A stretch of DNA of 5,101 nt from positions 1 to 5,101 of the forward strand of contig JAYULM010000045.1 of NCBI GenBank assembly GCA_043763605.1, in the 5' to 3' direction. The position numbers and the translations under genes are program-made. This document shows positions 1-4,864 of the stretch, piece after piece. Source of the stretch: JACMIU01 sp043763605 (GTDB lineage Bacteria; Armatimonadota; Armatimonadia; Armatimonadales; Armatimonadaceae). Numbering within the stretch: the first letter of the stretch is position 1; each line of letters starts with the position of its first letter. The notes beneath the pieces are model-generated. The model was not told the origin of the DNA. It did not search any database and worked only from the letters and a program-made list of their open reading frames with translations.

Positions 1-133
1 GTTCGCCAAGAGTAAGAGAAGGAGGAGAATGTTTTGAAAGTATTTCGCTTTGCTCGTTAGCCGGTACGCCGGACTGCATCAGCAAGCACCAAACCTTCAA
101 AACATTCTCCTCCTTCTCTTACTCTTGGCGAAC
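1..133. repeat. Large inverted repeat with perfect 38-bp arms
   Basis: Positions 1-38 are the exact reverse complement of 96-133, around a 57-base centre (39-95). The left arm begins at the window edge, so the true repeat may be longer. In RNA from either strand it could form a very long hairpin. It lies just downstream of the minus-strand protease-like gene that stops at 164, so it could shape the 3' end of that transcript, but no clean U-tract marks it as an ordinary terminator. The centre shows no gene. Such purine/pyrimidine-skewed arms look like a dispersed intergenic element rather than coding DNA; this reading is inferred. Confidence 0.85.
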
Positions 134-156
134 TTGGCGTCTTGGCGGTTCAAAAC
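96..156. repeat. CTTGGCG triple repeat bounded by TTCAAAAC
   Basis: CTTGGCG occurs three times, at 124-130, 133-139 and 141-147, spaced 9 and 8 bases apart. The octamer TTCAAAAC occurs at 96-103 and again at 149-156, bracketing the segment. The right arm of the large inverted repeat (96-133) is part of this unit. Strings of CTTGGCG-like heptamers are familiar from intergenic repeats in several bacterial phyla; I recall this from general knowledge and have not matched it to a named family. Confidence 0.6.
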
Positions 157-163
157 TCCGGGG

Positions 164-1600
164 CTATGGCGGTCCCTGGGTCAGGAACGATTGCCAGTTG
201 GGCGCGTCGCGGGCGAAGAGCAGTTGGGTGTAGCGTTGCCCGAAGCCGTTCGCCTGGGTGATATCGTCGCGCCGGTAGCCGTTCGGCGTCGGGAGATAGA
301 TCGCGATCCCCTCGGCGTTCGGGTGATCCAATTTGTTCACCGACTTGACCACGGCGGCACGGGCGGCTTCCTCGACCCGCGTCGCGCTTGCCTGCACCGA
401 TGCGTCGCCGATCCGCTCCTTGATCAGCCGCGCGAAGTCGATCAGATCCTTGTTTTCGTCGTAATCGAACCGCTCGGCTTCGTCGCGCGCCTGCGCGATC
501 TCGCTCCCGAAGCGCGACTTCGCGGCGAGCAACGTCGCCCCGAAGTCGTTTACCGCCGCCGAAAGCGCGGCAACCTTGCTGGTGTCGAGGAGCGACTCGG
601 TGATCCGGTCGCTGTTGCCGTAACCGTCGAACATCGCTGTGCAGATCGCCTCGCCGACGAACCGACCGTCGCCGTCCGGGTTGGCGATCAGTTTATCCAC
701 CCAGAGTTGGTACGGATAGCCGCGTCCCGGCGGGGATTCCTCGGAACCGACGATCCAGTCGGTTTCGTCCTTGATCTCGTGCGCGACTTCCAGAATCTGC
801 ATCAGCGACGAGTCCCAGGCGACCAGATCCCACTTGCGCCCGCCGCCGAGGCGGATCGCCGCCGGCAGTTCGATGGTGTCGATGTGGGTGCCCTTTTCGT
901 CATCGTAGGAGAAGCCGCGTGTCACTGGCGACTTGACGCTACGCCCGCGCCAGCCCGCGCCGTGGTTCCAGAGAACGACTGCATAGCGTTGCGCCGGGAA
1001 CGTTTTCACGCCCCACTGAATGAAGGATTGCAGGGTGTCGGCGTCGCCCATGTCGAGATCGCTCCGGGTAGAAATGATCGGCGACGTGACGCGGTTGCTG
1101 TCATTGTCGCGGCGCACGACGAAGCGGCGGCCCCCGGTCCAGTCGCCGTCGGATTTATCATCGTCGCTGGAGTGGGTTTGCGCGCTCTCGGGAATCCGTT
1201 TGAACTGGGCGACAAAATTGATGTTGTTGTCGGAGCCGAACTGCTCGATCTGGTTCAGGTTCAGGTTGCCGTACTGTTCGAGGTCGTTCGCGCCGTTCAT
1301 ATAGATCAGAACGGTCCACTTACGCGTCGGTTGCACGGCGACACCACATTCGCCCCGCCACCCCGGTTGCGCGATGAACTGTCCATTCCGGCTACAACCG
1401 TCCGAGAGCGCGCCGCCGCGCCCGGGATCGCCTATCGGGACCGAGGGGTTCGGGGAGGGGAACGGGTCGCTCGACGAATCGTCGCCGCCGCCGCCGCAAC
1501 CGGAAAGCGCGGCGGCGGCGTAGAATCCGGCGACAGCGCAGAAAGCGAGAAGCCGCGACGCGGCGAACGAAGGACGTAGTTGGTGTGACATAAAAGGCAT
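164..1600 (-). CDS. Clostripain-like (peptidase C11 family) lipoprotein, predicted active-site Cys replaced by Ser
   Basis: A 478-residue exported protein. Residues about 14-35 form a lipoprotein signal peptide ending in a lipobox (LSGC, Cys35), followed by a Gly/Ser/Asp/Pro-rich linker to about residue 65. The C11 fold follows: a core strand (WTVLIYMNGANDLE, 95-108), the strand and catalytic-His motif (VVLWNHGAGW, His213), and the segment that carries the nucleophile in this family (usually DACLM). Here it reads DSSLM, with Ser265 (codon 806-808) at the Cys position. A conserved-looking SEESPPGRGYPY follows at 286-297. Clostripain-type enzymes are cysteine endopeptidases, usually cutting after Arg or Lys. 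With the Cys lost, this copy is probably inactive or binding-only, or has an altered nucleophile. The remaining cysteines (21, 35, 69, 85, 320) do not sit in that motif; Cys69 and Cys85 could form a disulfide. The start at 1600 is preferred over Met4 (1591) because a weak GACGGAA lies just upstream. The open frame runs on to 2383, but that part is a shadow of the sigma-like gene. Family assignment is firm; activity is inferred. Confidence 0.88.
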   Translation of the reverse strand: MPFMSHQLRPSFAASRLLAFCAVAGFYAAAALSGCGGGGDDSSSDPFPSPNPSVPIGDPGRGGALSDGCSRNGQFIAQPGWRGECGVAVQPTRKWTVLIYMNGANDLEQYGNLNLNQIEQFGSDNNINFVAQFKRIPESAQTHSSDDDKSDGDWTGGRRFVVRRDNDSNRVTSPIISTRSDLDMGDADTLQSFIQWGVKTFPAQRYAVVLWNHGAGWRGRSVKSPVTRGFSYDDEKGTHIDTIELPAAIRLGGGRKWDLVAWDSSLMQILEVAHEIKDETDWIVGSEESPPGRGYPYQLWVDKLIANPDGDGRFVGEAICTAMFDGYGNSDRITESLLDTSKVAALSAAVNDFGATLLAAKSRFGSEIAQARDEAERFDYDENKDLIDFARLIKERIGDASVQASATRVEEAARAAVVKSVNKLDHPNAEGIAIYLPTPNGYRRDDITQANGFGQRYTQLLFARDAPNWQSFLTQGPP

Positions 1601-1714
1601 GTTTCCGTCTGAAAAGTTGAAGTCCGCTTCGGGTTGGACACTGATACAACGTTTCCGCTTCAAAAACCGTGACCCGTTTCTGAAATTTTGTCTGCAGTGG
1701 TAGAATAAGCGGCG
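1601..1714. other. Divergent intergenic region
   Basis: This 114-base gap separates the minus-strand protease-like gene from the plus-strand sigma-like gene and must hold promoters for both. GTTTCCG occurs at 1601-1607 and 1651-1657, exactly 50 bases apart, with a looser CGTTTCTGAAA at about 1675-1685; these could be regulator sites but are short. On the minus strand I see no convincing -35/-10 pair. A GGAAAC that resembles an ECF-type -35 box is present, but nothing firm pairs with it. Confidence 0.5.
1698..1706 (+). promoter_or_regulatory. Extended -10 promoter of the sigma-like gene
   Basis: TGG followed by TAGAAT (1701-1706) matches the extended -10 consensus TGnTATAAT with one mismatch in the hexamer. 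No good -35 box lies 16-18 bases upstream (TTCTGA at 1678-1683 is poor), as is common for extended -10 promoters. Transcription would start near 1713, about two bases before the ATG at 1715, so the mRNA would be essentially leaderless. This agrees with the lack of a ribosome binding site before that ATG. Confidence 0.55.
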
Positions 1715-2593
1715 ATGAACGAAGCGATAGCCACCCCGCCGCCCCCCGCCCGCGCCATTCCCCCCGGTAGTGTATCGTGGCAACACATCCGACCGCTCAC
1801 CCGCGCTCGCAAGGACTCGGGCGAACCGTACACGCGCGAGCCGACCGTCACCGCGCAGATCACGCGCCTGTGCGCGATGACCGACGCGGCGCGACGCGCG
1901 GCACTCACGGCGACCTACGACGGCAAAGACCCGCTCCGCCCCAAAGAGGAAACGCTCGTGTATTTCGCGCGCGAATACGACCGGCGCGGCGGTATGGCAC
2001 ATACCGCCAGCGGCGGAACAGGACGTTCTGTTGCCAACAGCGGCGACAAAAACGCGGCGTGGGAACTGCTGGAAACGCTGATCGACCGCATCCCCGGGCA
2101 CGTCGCGCGGGAACTGGCGAAGTGGCGGTTGCCCGAGTCGGAAAAGGACGAGTGTATCGAGGTACTCACGGTCGAAATGTACGAGGCGGTACTGTCGCAC
2201 GAGCCGGCGCAGGAGTTCTGGGAGGTGCGGTTCTGGGTGTGCCTTGATCGCCGTATCCACGCGCACGCCGAGAAACTGCAGCGCGTCCGGGACCGCGAGG
2301 TGCGCCCCGCCGACGATTTTGGGACCGAGGAGGACGGCGCGCACGGGGCGGAAGGGGTGTTCGCGACACTCGCCGATCCGCACGCGTCCCCGGAAACCCT
2401 CGCCCTGCGAAAAGATTTACAACGCCGCCTTTCCGAAACGGAGTGGCAAGCCGTATTCTTAAAGTACATAGAAAAAATGCCGGAAGAATCCGGGGACGCG
2501 GACAAGGTGACGATCTCGAAAATTCTGGGCGTTACGGGGCGGTCGGTGCGCAATTACCTGCGCCGCGCGGAAAAGAAATTGCTCGACGCATAG
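1715..2593 (+). CDS. Divergent sigma-70-like transcription factor with C-terminal region-4-type HTH
   Basis: A 292-residue protein. Residues about 228-290 resemble sigma-70 region 4: LRKDLQRRLSETEWQAVFLKY followed by a helix-turn-helix (DKVTISKILGVTGRSVRNYLRRAEKKLL, 263-290), which in this family reads the -35 element. Residues about 116-190 are helical and charged and could be a degenerate region 2 (EFWEVRFWVCLDRRIHAHAEKL, 167-188), but the usual region 2 signature is weak. The linker (about 195-225) is acidic. The first 50 residues are Pro/Arg-rich and look disordered. Residues 92-109 are Gly/Ser-rich and fall on a palindrome-dense DNA segment described separately. The start at 1715 is chosen because a good -10 element sits directly upstream; the next Met (residue 55, 1877) has no ribosome binding site. 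Alternatives are a non-sigma HTH regulator of the same fold. Confidence is high that it is a real gene, moderate on the sigma role. No anti-sigma gene with a clear membrane segment is adjacent. Confidence 0.75.
   Translation: MNEAIATPPPPARAIPPGSVSWQHIRPLTRARKDSGEPYTREPTVTAQITRLCAMTDAARRAALTATYDGKDPLRPKEETLVYFAREYDRRGGMAHTASGGTGRSVANSGDKNAAWELLETLIDRIPGHVARELAKWRLPESEKDECIEVLTVEMYEAVLSHEPAQEFWEVRFWVCLDRRIHAHAEKLQRVRDREVRPADDFGTEEDGAHGAEGVFATLADPHASPETLALRKDLQRRLSETEWQAVFLKYIEKMPEESGDADKVTISKILGVTGRSVRNYLRRAEKKLLDA
1988..2040 (+). repeat. Palindrome-dense segment inside the sigma-like gene
   Basis: A perfect 9-bp inverted repeat occurs here (GGCGGTATG at 1988-1996, CATACCGCC at 2000-2008, loop GCA). 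Next come AACAG (2017-2021), CTGTT (2028-2032) and AACAG (2036-2040), which allow two mutually exclusive 5-bp hairpins. The hexamer GCGGCG stands at 1986-1991 and 2040-2045, exactly 54 bases apart, as an in-frame insertion with a target duplication would leave; in GC-rich DNA this could be chance. The stretch encodes the Gly/Ser-rich residues 92-109, unlike the charged helices on each side. Confidence 0.5.
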
Positions 2594-2595
2594 TT

Positions 2596-2642
2596 TCTCC
2601 CTCCCCCCAACCCCCTCCCTCATCAGAATGAGAGAGGGGGAG
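2596..2642. repeat. Palindromic intergenic repeat, left copy
   Basis: This 47-base unit reappears in reverse complement at 2758-2804 with a single mismatch. Within it, CCCCCTCCCTCAT (2611-2623) and ATGAGAGAGGGGG (2628-2640) form a 13-bp stem with one non-Watson-Crick position around the loop CAGA. It begins three bases after the sigma-like stop codon, so the hairpin could protect or end that mRNA, but no U-tract follows. It resembles the CT/GA-rich REP- or MITE-like repeats scattered between genes in many bacteria; the named family is not known to me. Confidence 0.8.
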
Positions 2643-2662
2643 ACAGAGGGAACGCAGTCAGC

Positions 2663-2679
2663 CGGAACGGGACGTTCCG
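2663..2679. repeat. 17-bp palindrome CGGAACG-GGA-CGTTCCG
   Basis: Perfect 7-bp arms around GGA. Fifteen of 17 bases match the segment at 2014-2030 inside the upstream sigma-like gene. It might be a protein-binding site or part of a dispersed element; the sequence alone does not decide between these. Confidence 0.5.
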
Positions 2680-2757
2680 CGATCCATTGAACCGGAGGAG
2701 CGGGGCGGTCCCCCTTGTCGGGCGATTCGGCAGATGGGCTTACCTGTCTCCTCAGAA

Positions 2758-2804
2758 CTCCCCCTCTCTCATTCCGATGAGGGAGGGGGTTGGGGGGAGG
2801 GAGA
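2758..2804. repeat. Palindromic intergenic repeat, right copy
   Basis: Reverse-complement partner of 2596-2642 with one mismatch. Its own hairpin is CCCCCTCTCTCAT (2760-2772), loop TCCG, ATGAGGGAGGGGG (2777-2789). The single differences between copies keep the internal stem largely paired, so the structure rather than just the sequence has survived. Confidence 0.8.
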
Positions 2805-2841
2805 GGGCATTTAAGGGAACGGAAACGGGTACAGGAAAACG

Positions 2842-3450
2842 ATGAATACGCAAGCAGCGACAGTCGCGGATAATTTGGATAGGGACGCGGACGCGATAGT
2901 CACCGCGTTCGCGGAGGCACTCGAAAACGGCGGCGCGAGTGTCGCGGATTGGAGCGGACGCTATCCCCGGTTCGGGCGTGACTTCGCCCGCATCGCGGCG
3001 CGTAACTTCGGCGGCGCGGCGGAAGGGGACGATGCCGCGACCGCCGAGCGGTTACGGCGTGTCGCGCGGGGCGCGTTGCTGAAATACAAAGTGGCGTACC
3101 TCGGCGTCCAACCGCTGACGGCACTCGTGGACAAGGAGCGCGGCATTACGGCGGCGCAGCTTGCGCAGGCGACACTGCTCCCGCTCCCGTTCGTCGCCAA
3201 ACTCAACCAGCGACTTTTTTCCGCCGCGTCGGTACCGACGGCACTGGTCGCACGGATCGCGGACGCTGTCGGGCGCACGGCGGACGAAGTCGCCGCTTTT
3301 CTCGCCGGTCCGCCGATGCTCGCCCGTGCCGCCGCCTACCGCGCCGACGACGCTCCCGTGGTCGGTGCGCAGGAGGACTTCGGGACCGCATTGCTCGCCG
3401 ACGAAGCCGTTTCGACGGAAGCGCGGGAGGCTTATCGCGCGAACGGATAA
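2842..3450 (+). CDS. Uncharacterised 202-aa protein with a probable helix-turn-helix region
   Basis: I do not recognise a named family. The N-terminal part (about 10-60) has the pattern of an acidic helix followed by a WSGRYPRFGRDF motif, reminiscent of the 'RYP' segments before the DNA-binding or sigma-related parts of some regulators. Residues about 91-155 look like an XRE/Cro-type HTH: GITAAQLAQATLLPLPFVAKL, then LFSAASVPTALVARIADAVGR and ADEVAAFL. The C-terminal tail (160-202) is Ala/Asp-rich. There is no signal peptide or membrane segment, so it is probably cytoplasmic. An AGGA (2833-2836) five bases before the ATG supports the start. It follows the sigma-like gene on the same strand and could modulate it or its targets; that is inferred from position only. 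A terminator hairpin overlaps its stop codon. Confidence 0.7.
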   Translation: MNTQAATVADNLDRDADAIVTAFAEALENGGASVADWSGRYPRFGRDFARIAARNFGGAAEGDDAATAERLRRVARGALLKYKVAYLGVQPLTALVDKERGITAAQLAQATLLPLPFVAKLNQRLFSAASVPTALVARIADAVGRTADEVAAFLAGPPMLARAAAYRADDAPVVGAQEDFGTALLADEAVSTEAREAYRANG

Positions 3451-3473
3451 CCGTCCGCGCGATTTGCCGTTTT
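3435..3473 (+). terminator. Intrinsic terminator with the stop codon in its loop
   Basis: Bases 3435-3446 pair with 3451-3462 over 12 bp with one A-C mismatch; the loop is ATAA (3447-3450), which contains the TAA stop of the upstream gene. A T-rich run (TTTGCCGTTTT) follows at once. This GC-rich stem plus T-rich tail fits a rho-independent terminator, although the T run is interrupted. Confidence 0.6.
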
Positions 3474-3494
3474 CCGCGCCCCCGCCGGACGCGG

Positions 3495-3500
3495 TAGAAT
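3495..3500 (+). promoter_or_regulatory. Candidate -10 box for the lptC-like operon
   Basis: TAGAAT follows GG, giving GGTAGAAT, the same octamer as in the sigma-like gene's promoter (1699-1706). A poor -35 candidate (TTTCCG, 3471-3476) lies 18 bases upstream. Transcription would start near 3507, leaving a leader of about 23 bases before the ATG at 3530. It lies directly after the terminator of the preceding gene, as expected for a new transcription unit. Confidence 0.5.
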
Positions 3501-3529
3501 AGTGCGGGAATAAAGGGCGAATCAGGCAA

Positions 3530-4081
3530 ATGGCAATCACGCAAAAACAGGTACGGCGGTTCCTGCTCATCGGCGGCGGCATCTTCGCGCTAACGATGGC
3601 GTTCGGGAGCGGAATGCGGGCGCGGAGCAAAGAACTCAAACACACGTATGAACTGTACAAAGTGTACCGTCAGGAAGCCCGTGTCGCGCAACTCGCCGTG
3701 CAGGGCGGCGAGGCGCGGATACAGCAGTTGGAAGCGCGACGGCTCTTGGAAGTCGCGCAAAACGATCTCGCGCGCGGCGACGCGGACGCGGCGAAAGCCA
3801 CGGTAAGCGAACTCGTCACCCGGTTGCGGACGGCGAAGGGCGCGAACGCGGCAACCACGGCGGACCTCGACGCGATGATCGCAGACATCGAAAACCTGTC
3901 CCTCGCCGACAAAGCCGCCGCGCAACGCTCGCTCGCCGGGTTCGCCGCCGCGATGGATGAAAAGCTCGCGCAGTCGGGCGCGCGCCTCGCCCCGGACGAG
4001 CTGACCGCCGTGAAGATAGCACCGCCGACCGACAACGAGAAGCCGACACTGGGCAATGACCTGACGCTACGGGTCAAGTGA
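3530..4081 (+). CDS. Uncharacterised single-pass membrane protein with long helical extramembrane part
   Basis: A 183-residue protein with a short basic N-terminus (KQVRR) and one hydrophobic helix at about residues 11-27 (FLLIGGGIFALTMAFG). Arg30 and Arg32 follow the helix, so signal-anchor orientation is uncertain, but no cleavage site stands out. Residues about 35-150 are charged and Ala-rich with heptad-like spacing and probably form coiled coil or a helical bundle. The tail (151-183) is Pro-containing and looks flexible. I recognise no catalytic motif. The ribosome binding site is weak (AGG at 3524-3526). The gene ends 25 bases before the LptC-like gene, so the two are probably co-transcribed; a scaffold or partner role in envelope assembly is possible but rests on position only. 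Confidence 0.7.
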   Translation: MAITQKQVRRFLLIGGGIFALTMAFGSGMRARSKELKHTYELYKVYRQEARVAQLAVQGGEARIQQLEARRLLEVAQNDLARGDADAAKATVSELVTRLRTAKGANAATTADLDAMIADIENLSLADKAAAQRSLAGFAAAMDEKLAQSGARLAPDELTAVKIAPPTDNEKPTLGNDLTLRVK

Positions 4082-4106
4082 CCGTGCGAATCGAGGGGCG
4101 GCAACG

Positions 4107-4766
4107 ATGAACCCGCACCGGGCAAAAACAGGGGCGATTCTAATGGGTGTGATCGCTTTCGTCATCGCGGCGACGGCGATATTCCGCTTTATTTTCTCGC
4201 CGAACCGCCCCGCCGCTACGGACCGAGTCAACCCCGACGCGTTGCCGCCCGGGGTCGGACTGCGCATCAGTAAGTCGGAATTTATCGGGTACGACGACCA
4301 GACGCGCAAGGCGTGGGTGGTGCGCGCCGACACCGTGGATGCCAGCACCGACAAATCGCGCGTGGAAGCGCGCGGCAACGTGGAAGCCGAACTGTTCGAC
4401 GCGCCGACCAGTAAACGCCGCGCCGTTATGACTGCCGGGACGGCGGTGTTCACCCGCAACTCGAAAACGCTACAGATAGGCGGGGGAATCGTCTGCCGGG
4501 CACCCGGGACTAACTCCCGGAGTGACCTGCGCGTGAAAGCCGACACATTGATCTGGAACGTGGGCGCGAAACAGGTCGTCTGCCTTGGCGCGATAGTCGC
4601 GGATCTGCCGGACGGCAAAGGGACAGCACGTGGGCGCGAACTCACGCTGGACCTGACGACCCGGGAATGGACGCTACAACAGTTTCACGGGGAATTTGTC
4701 GTGCCTGAAGGGGAGGGAAGTGCCCCTCCGCCGTTCGTGAACCCGCTGAAGGGTTTGCCGTTTTAG
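4107..4766 (+). CDS. lptC: LptC-like LPS export periplasmic protein
   Basis: LptC is a bitopic inner-membrane protein that takes lipopolysaccharide from the LptBFG transporter and hands it to LptA. This 219-residue protein fits in layout: a basic start, one membrane helix at about 8-30 (GAILMGVIAFVIAATAIFRF), then a periplasmic domain of repeating short strands. The stretch GLRISKSEFIGYDDQTRKAWVVRADTVD (51-78) matches the family's opening strands, and later repeats (VFTRNSKTLQIGGG, 114-127; ADTLIWNVGAKQVVCLGAI, 145-163; LTLDLTTREWTL, 179-190) match the LptA/LptC-type beta-jellyroll. The tail (198-219) is Pro-rich. It is a little longer than the roughly 190 residues of the Escherichia coli protein. 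GAGGGG (4093-4098), eight bases before the ATG, supports the start. No lptA or lptB follows; the operon ends here. The gene symbol rests on fold-level similarity and could instead be an LptA/LptC-related paralogue. Confidence 0.75.
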   Translation: MNPHRAKTGAILMGVIAFVIAATAIFRFIFSPNRPAATDRVNPDALPPGVGLRISKSEFIGYDDQTRKAWVVRADTVDASTDKSRVEARGNVEAELFDAPTSKRRAVMTAGTAVFTRNSKTLQIGGGIVCRAPGTNSRSDLRVKADTLIWNVGAKQVVCLGAIVADLPDGKGTARGRELTLDLTTREWTLQQFHGEFVVPEGEGSAPPPFVNPLKGLPF

Positions 4767-4773
4767 GGCGGTG

Positions 4774-4792
4774 CGGGGAACTTCGTTCCCCG
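4774..4792. repeat. Perfect 8-bp hairpin after the lptC-like gene
   Basis: CGGGGAAC (4774-4781) and GTTCCCCG (4785-4792) flank the loop TTC, seven bases after the stop codon. On the plus strand it is followed by A-rich rather than T-rich sequence, so it is not a textbook terminator for the lptC-like gene, but it could act as a 3' stabiliser. Confidence 0.6.
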
Positions 4793-4831
4793 AAAAAGAG
4801 GGCGGCTAACGGGTCTCCCCGTTAGCCGCCC
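4793..4831 (-). terminator. Terminator of the FAS1 gene
   Basis: Bases 4800-4813 pair perfectly with 4818-4831: a 14-bp stem and loop TCTC. Read on the minus strand, the hairpin lies about 30 bases after the stop codon of the FAS1 gene and is followed by CTCTTTTT (4800-4793), a proper U-tract. It may also slow transcription arriving from the convergent lptC-like gene, though on that strand no T run follows. Confidence 0.75.
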
Positions 4832-4840
4832 CCACAATTA

Positions 4841-4864
4841 ACTGACCACTTACCACTGACCACT
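4841..4864. repeat. Direct repeat ACTGACCACT
   Basis: The decamer occurs at 4841-4850 and 4855-4864 with a period of 14 bases. The second copy runs two bases into the stop codon of the minus-strand FAS1 gene. ACTGACC tandem repeats occur between genes in several bacteria; the link to a dispersed family is from general recollection. Confidence 0.5.

Larger units (their letters stand above)
2594..2841. other. Intergenic region holding an inverted repeat pair
   Basis: This 248-base gap between the sigma-like gene and the 202-aa gene is mostly repeat. Two 47-bp arms bracket a 115-base centre (2643-2757). The pairing continues inward with GAGACAG (2640-2646) and CTGTCTC (2744-2750), offset by eight bases. 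The centre contains the short palindrome at 2663-2679. I see no open reading frame with a start signal inside it. It could be one composite non-autonomous element or two separate repeats that landed in opposite orientation. Confidence 0.6.

Noticed and set aside
50..1579. Open frame of 509 codons on the plus strand
   Set aside because: It lies opposite the protease-like gene, whose protein has a clear lipoprotein signal and C11 motifs. The frame gives Arg/Val/Asp-rich sequence with no domain, and long antisense frames are expected in GC-rich DNA.
1601..1660. ECF-type promoter (GGAAAC -35) for the protease-like gene
   Set aside because: A GGAAAC lies on the minus strand, but no convincing -10 partner was found at the right distance, and GGAAC-like strings are frequent in this window.
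2014..2030. LexA/DinR-type SOS box (GAAC-N4-GTTC)
   Set aside because: The spacing is five bases rather than four, one copy is coding, and no SOS gene is nearby.
1601..2383. Upstream extension of the protease-like reading frame on the minus strand
   Set aside because: The extension runs through the divergent intergenic region and across the sigma-like gene, and would bury the lipoprotein signal peptide 260 residues into the protein.
2643..2757. Small gene in the centre of the inverted repeat pair
   Set aside because: No start codon with a ribosome binding site and no frame with recognisable protein features was seen.
2596..2804. CRISPR array
   Set aside because: The repeats are two only, inverted relative to each other, and separated by 115 bases; no array periodicity is present.
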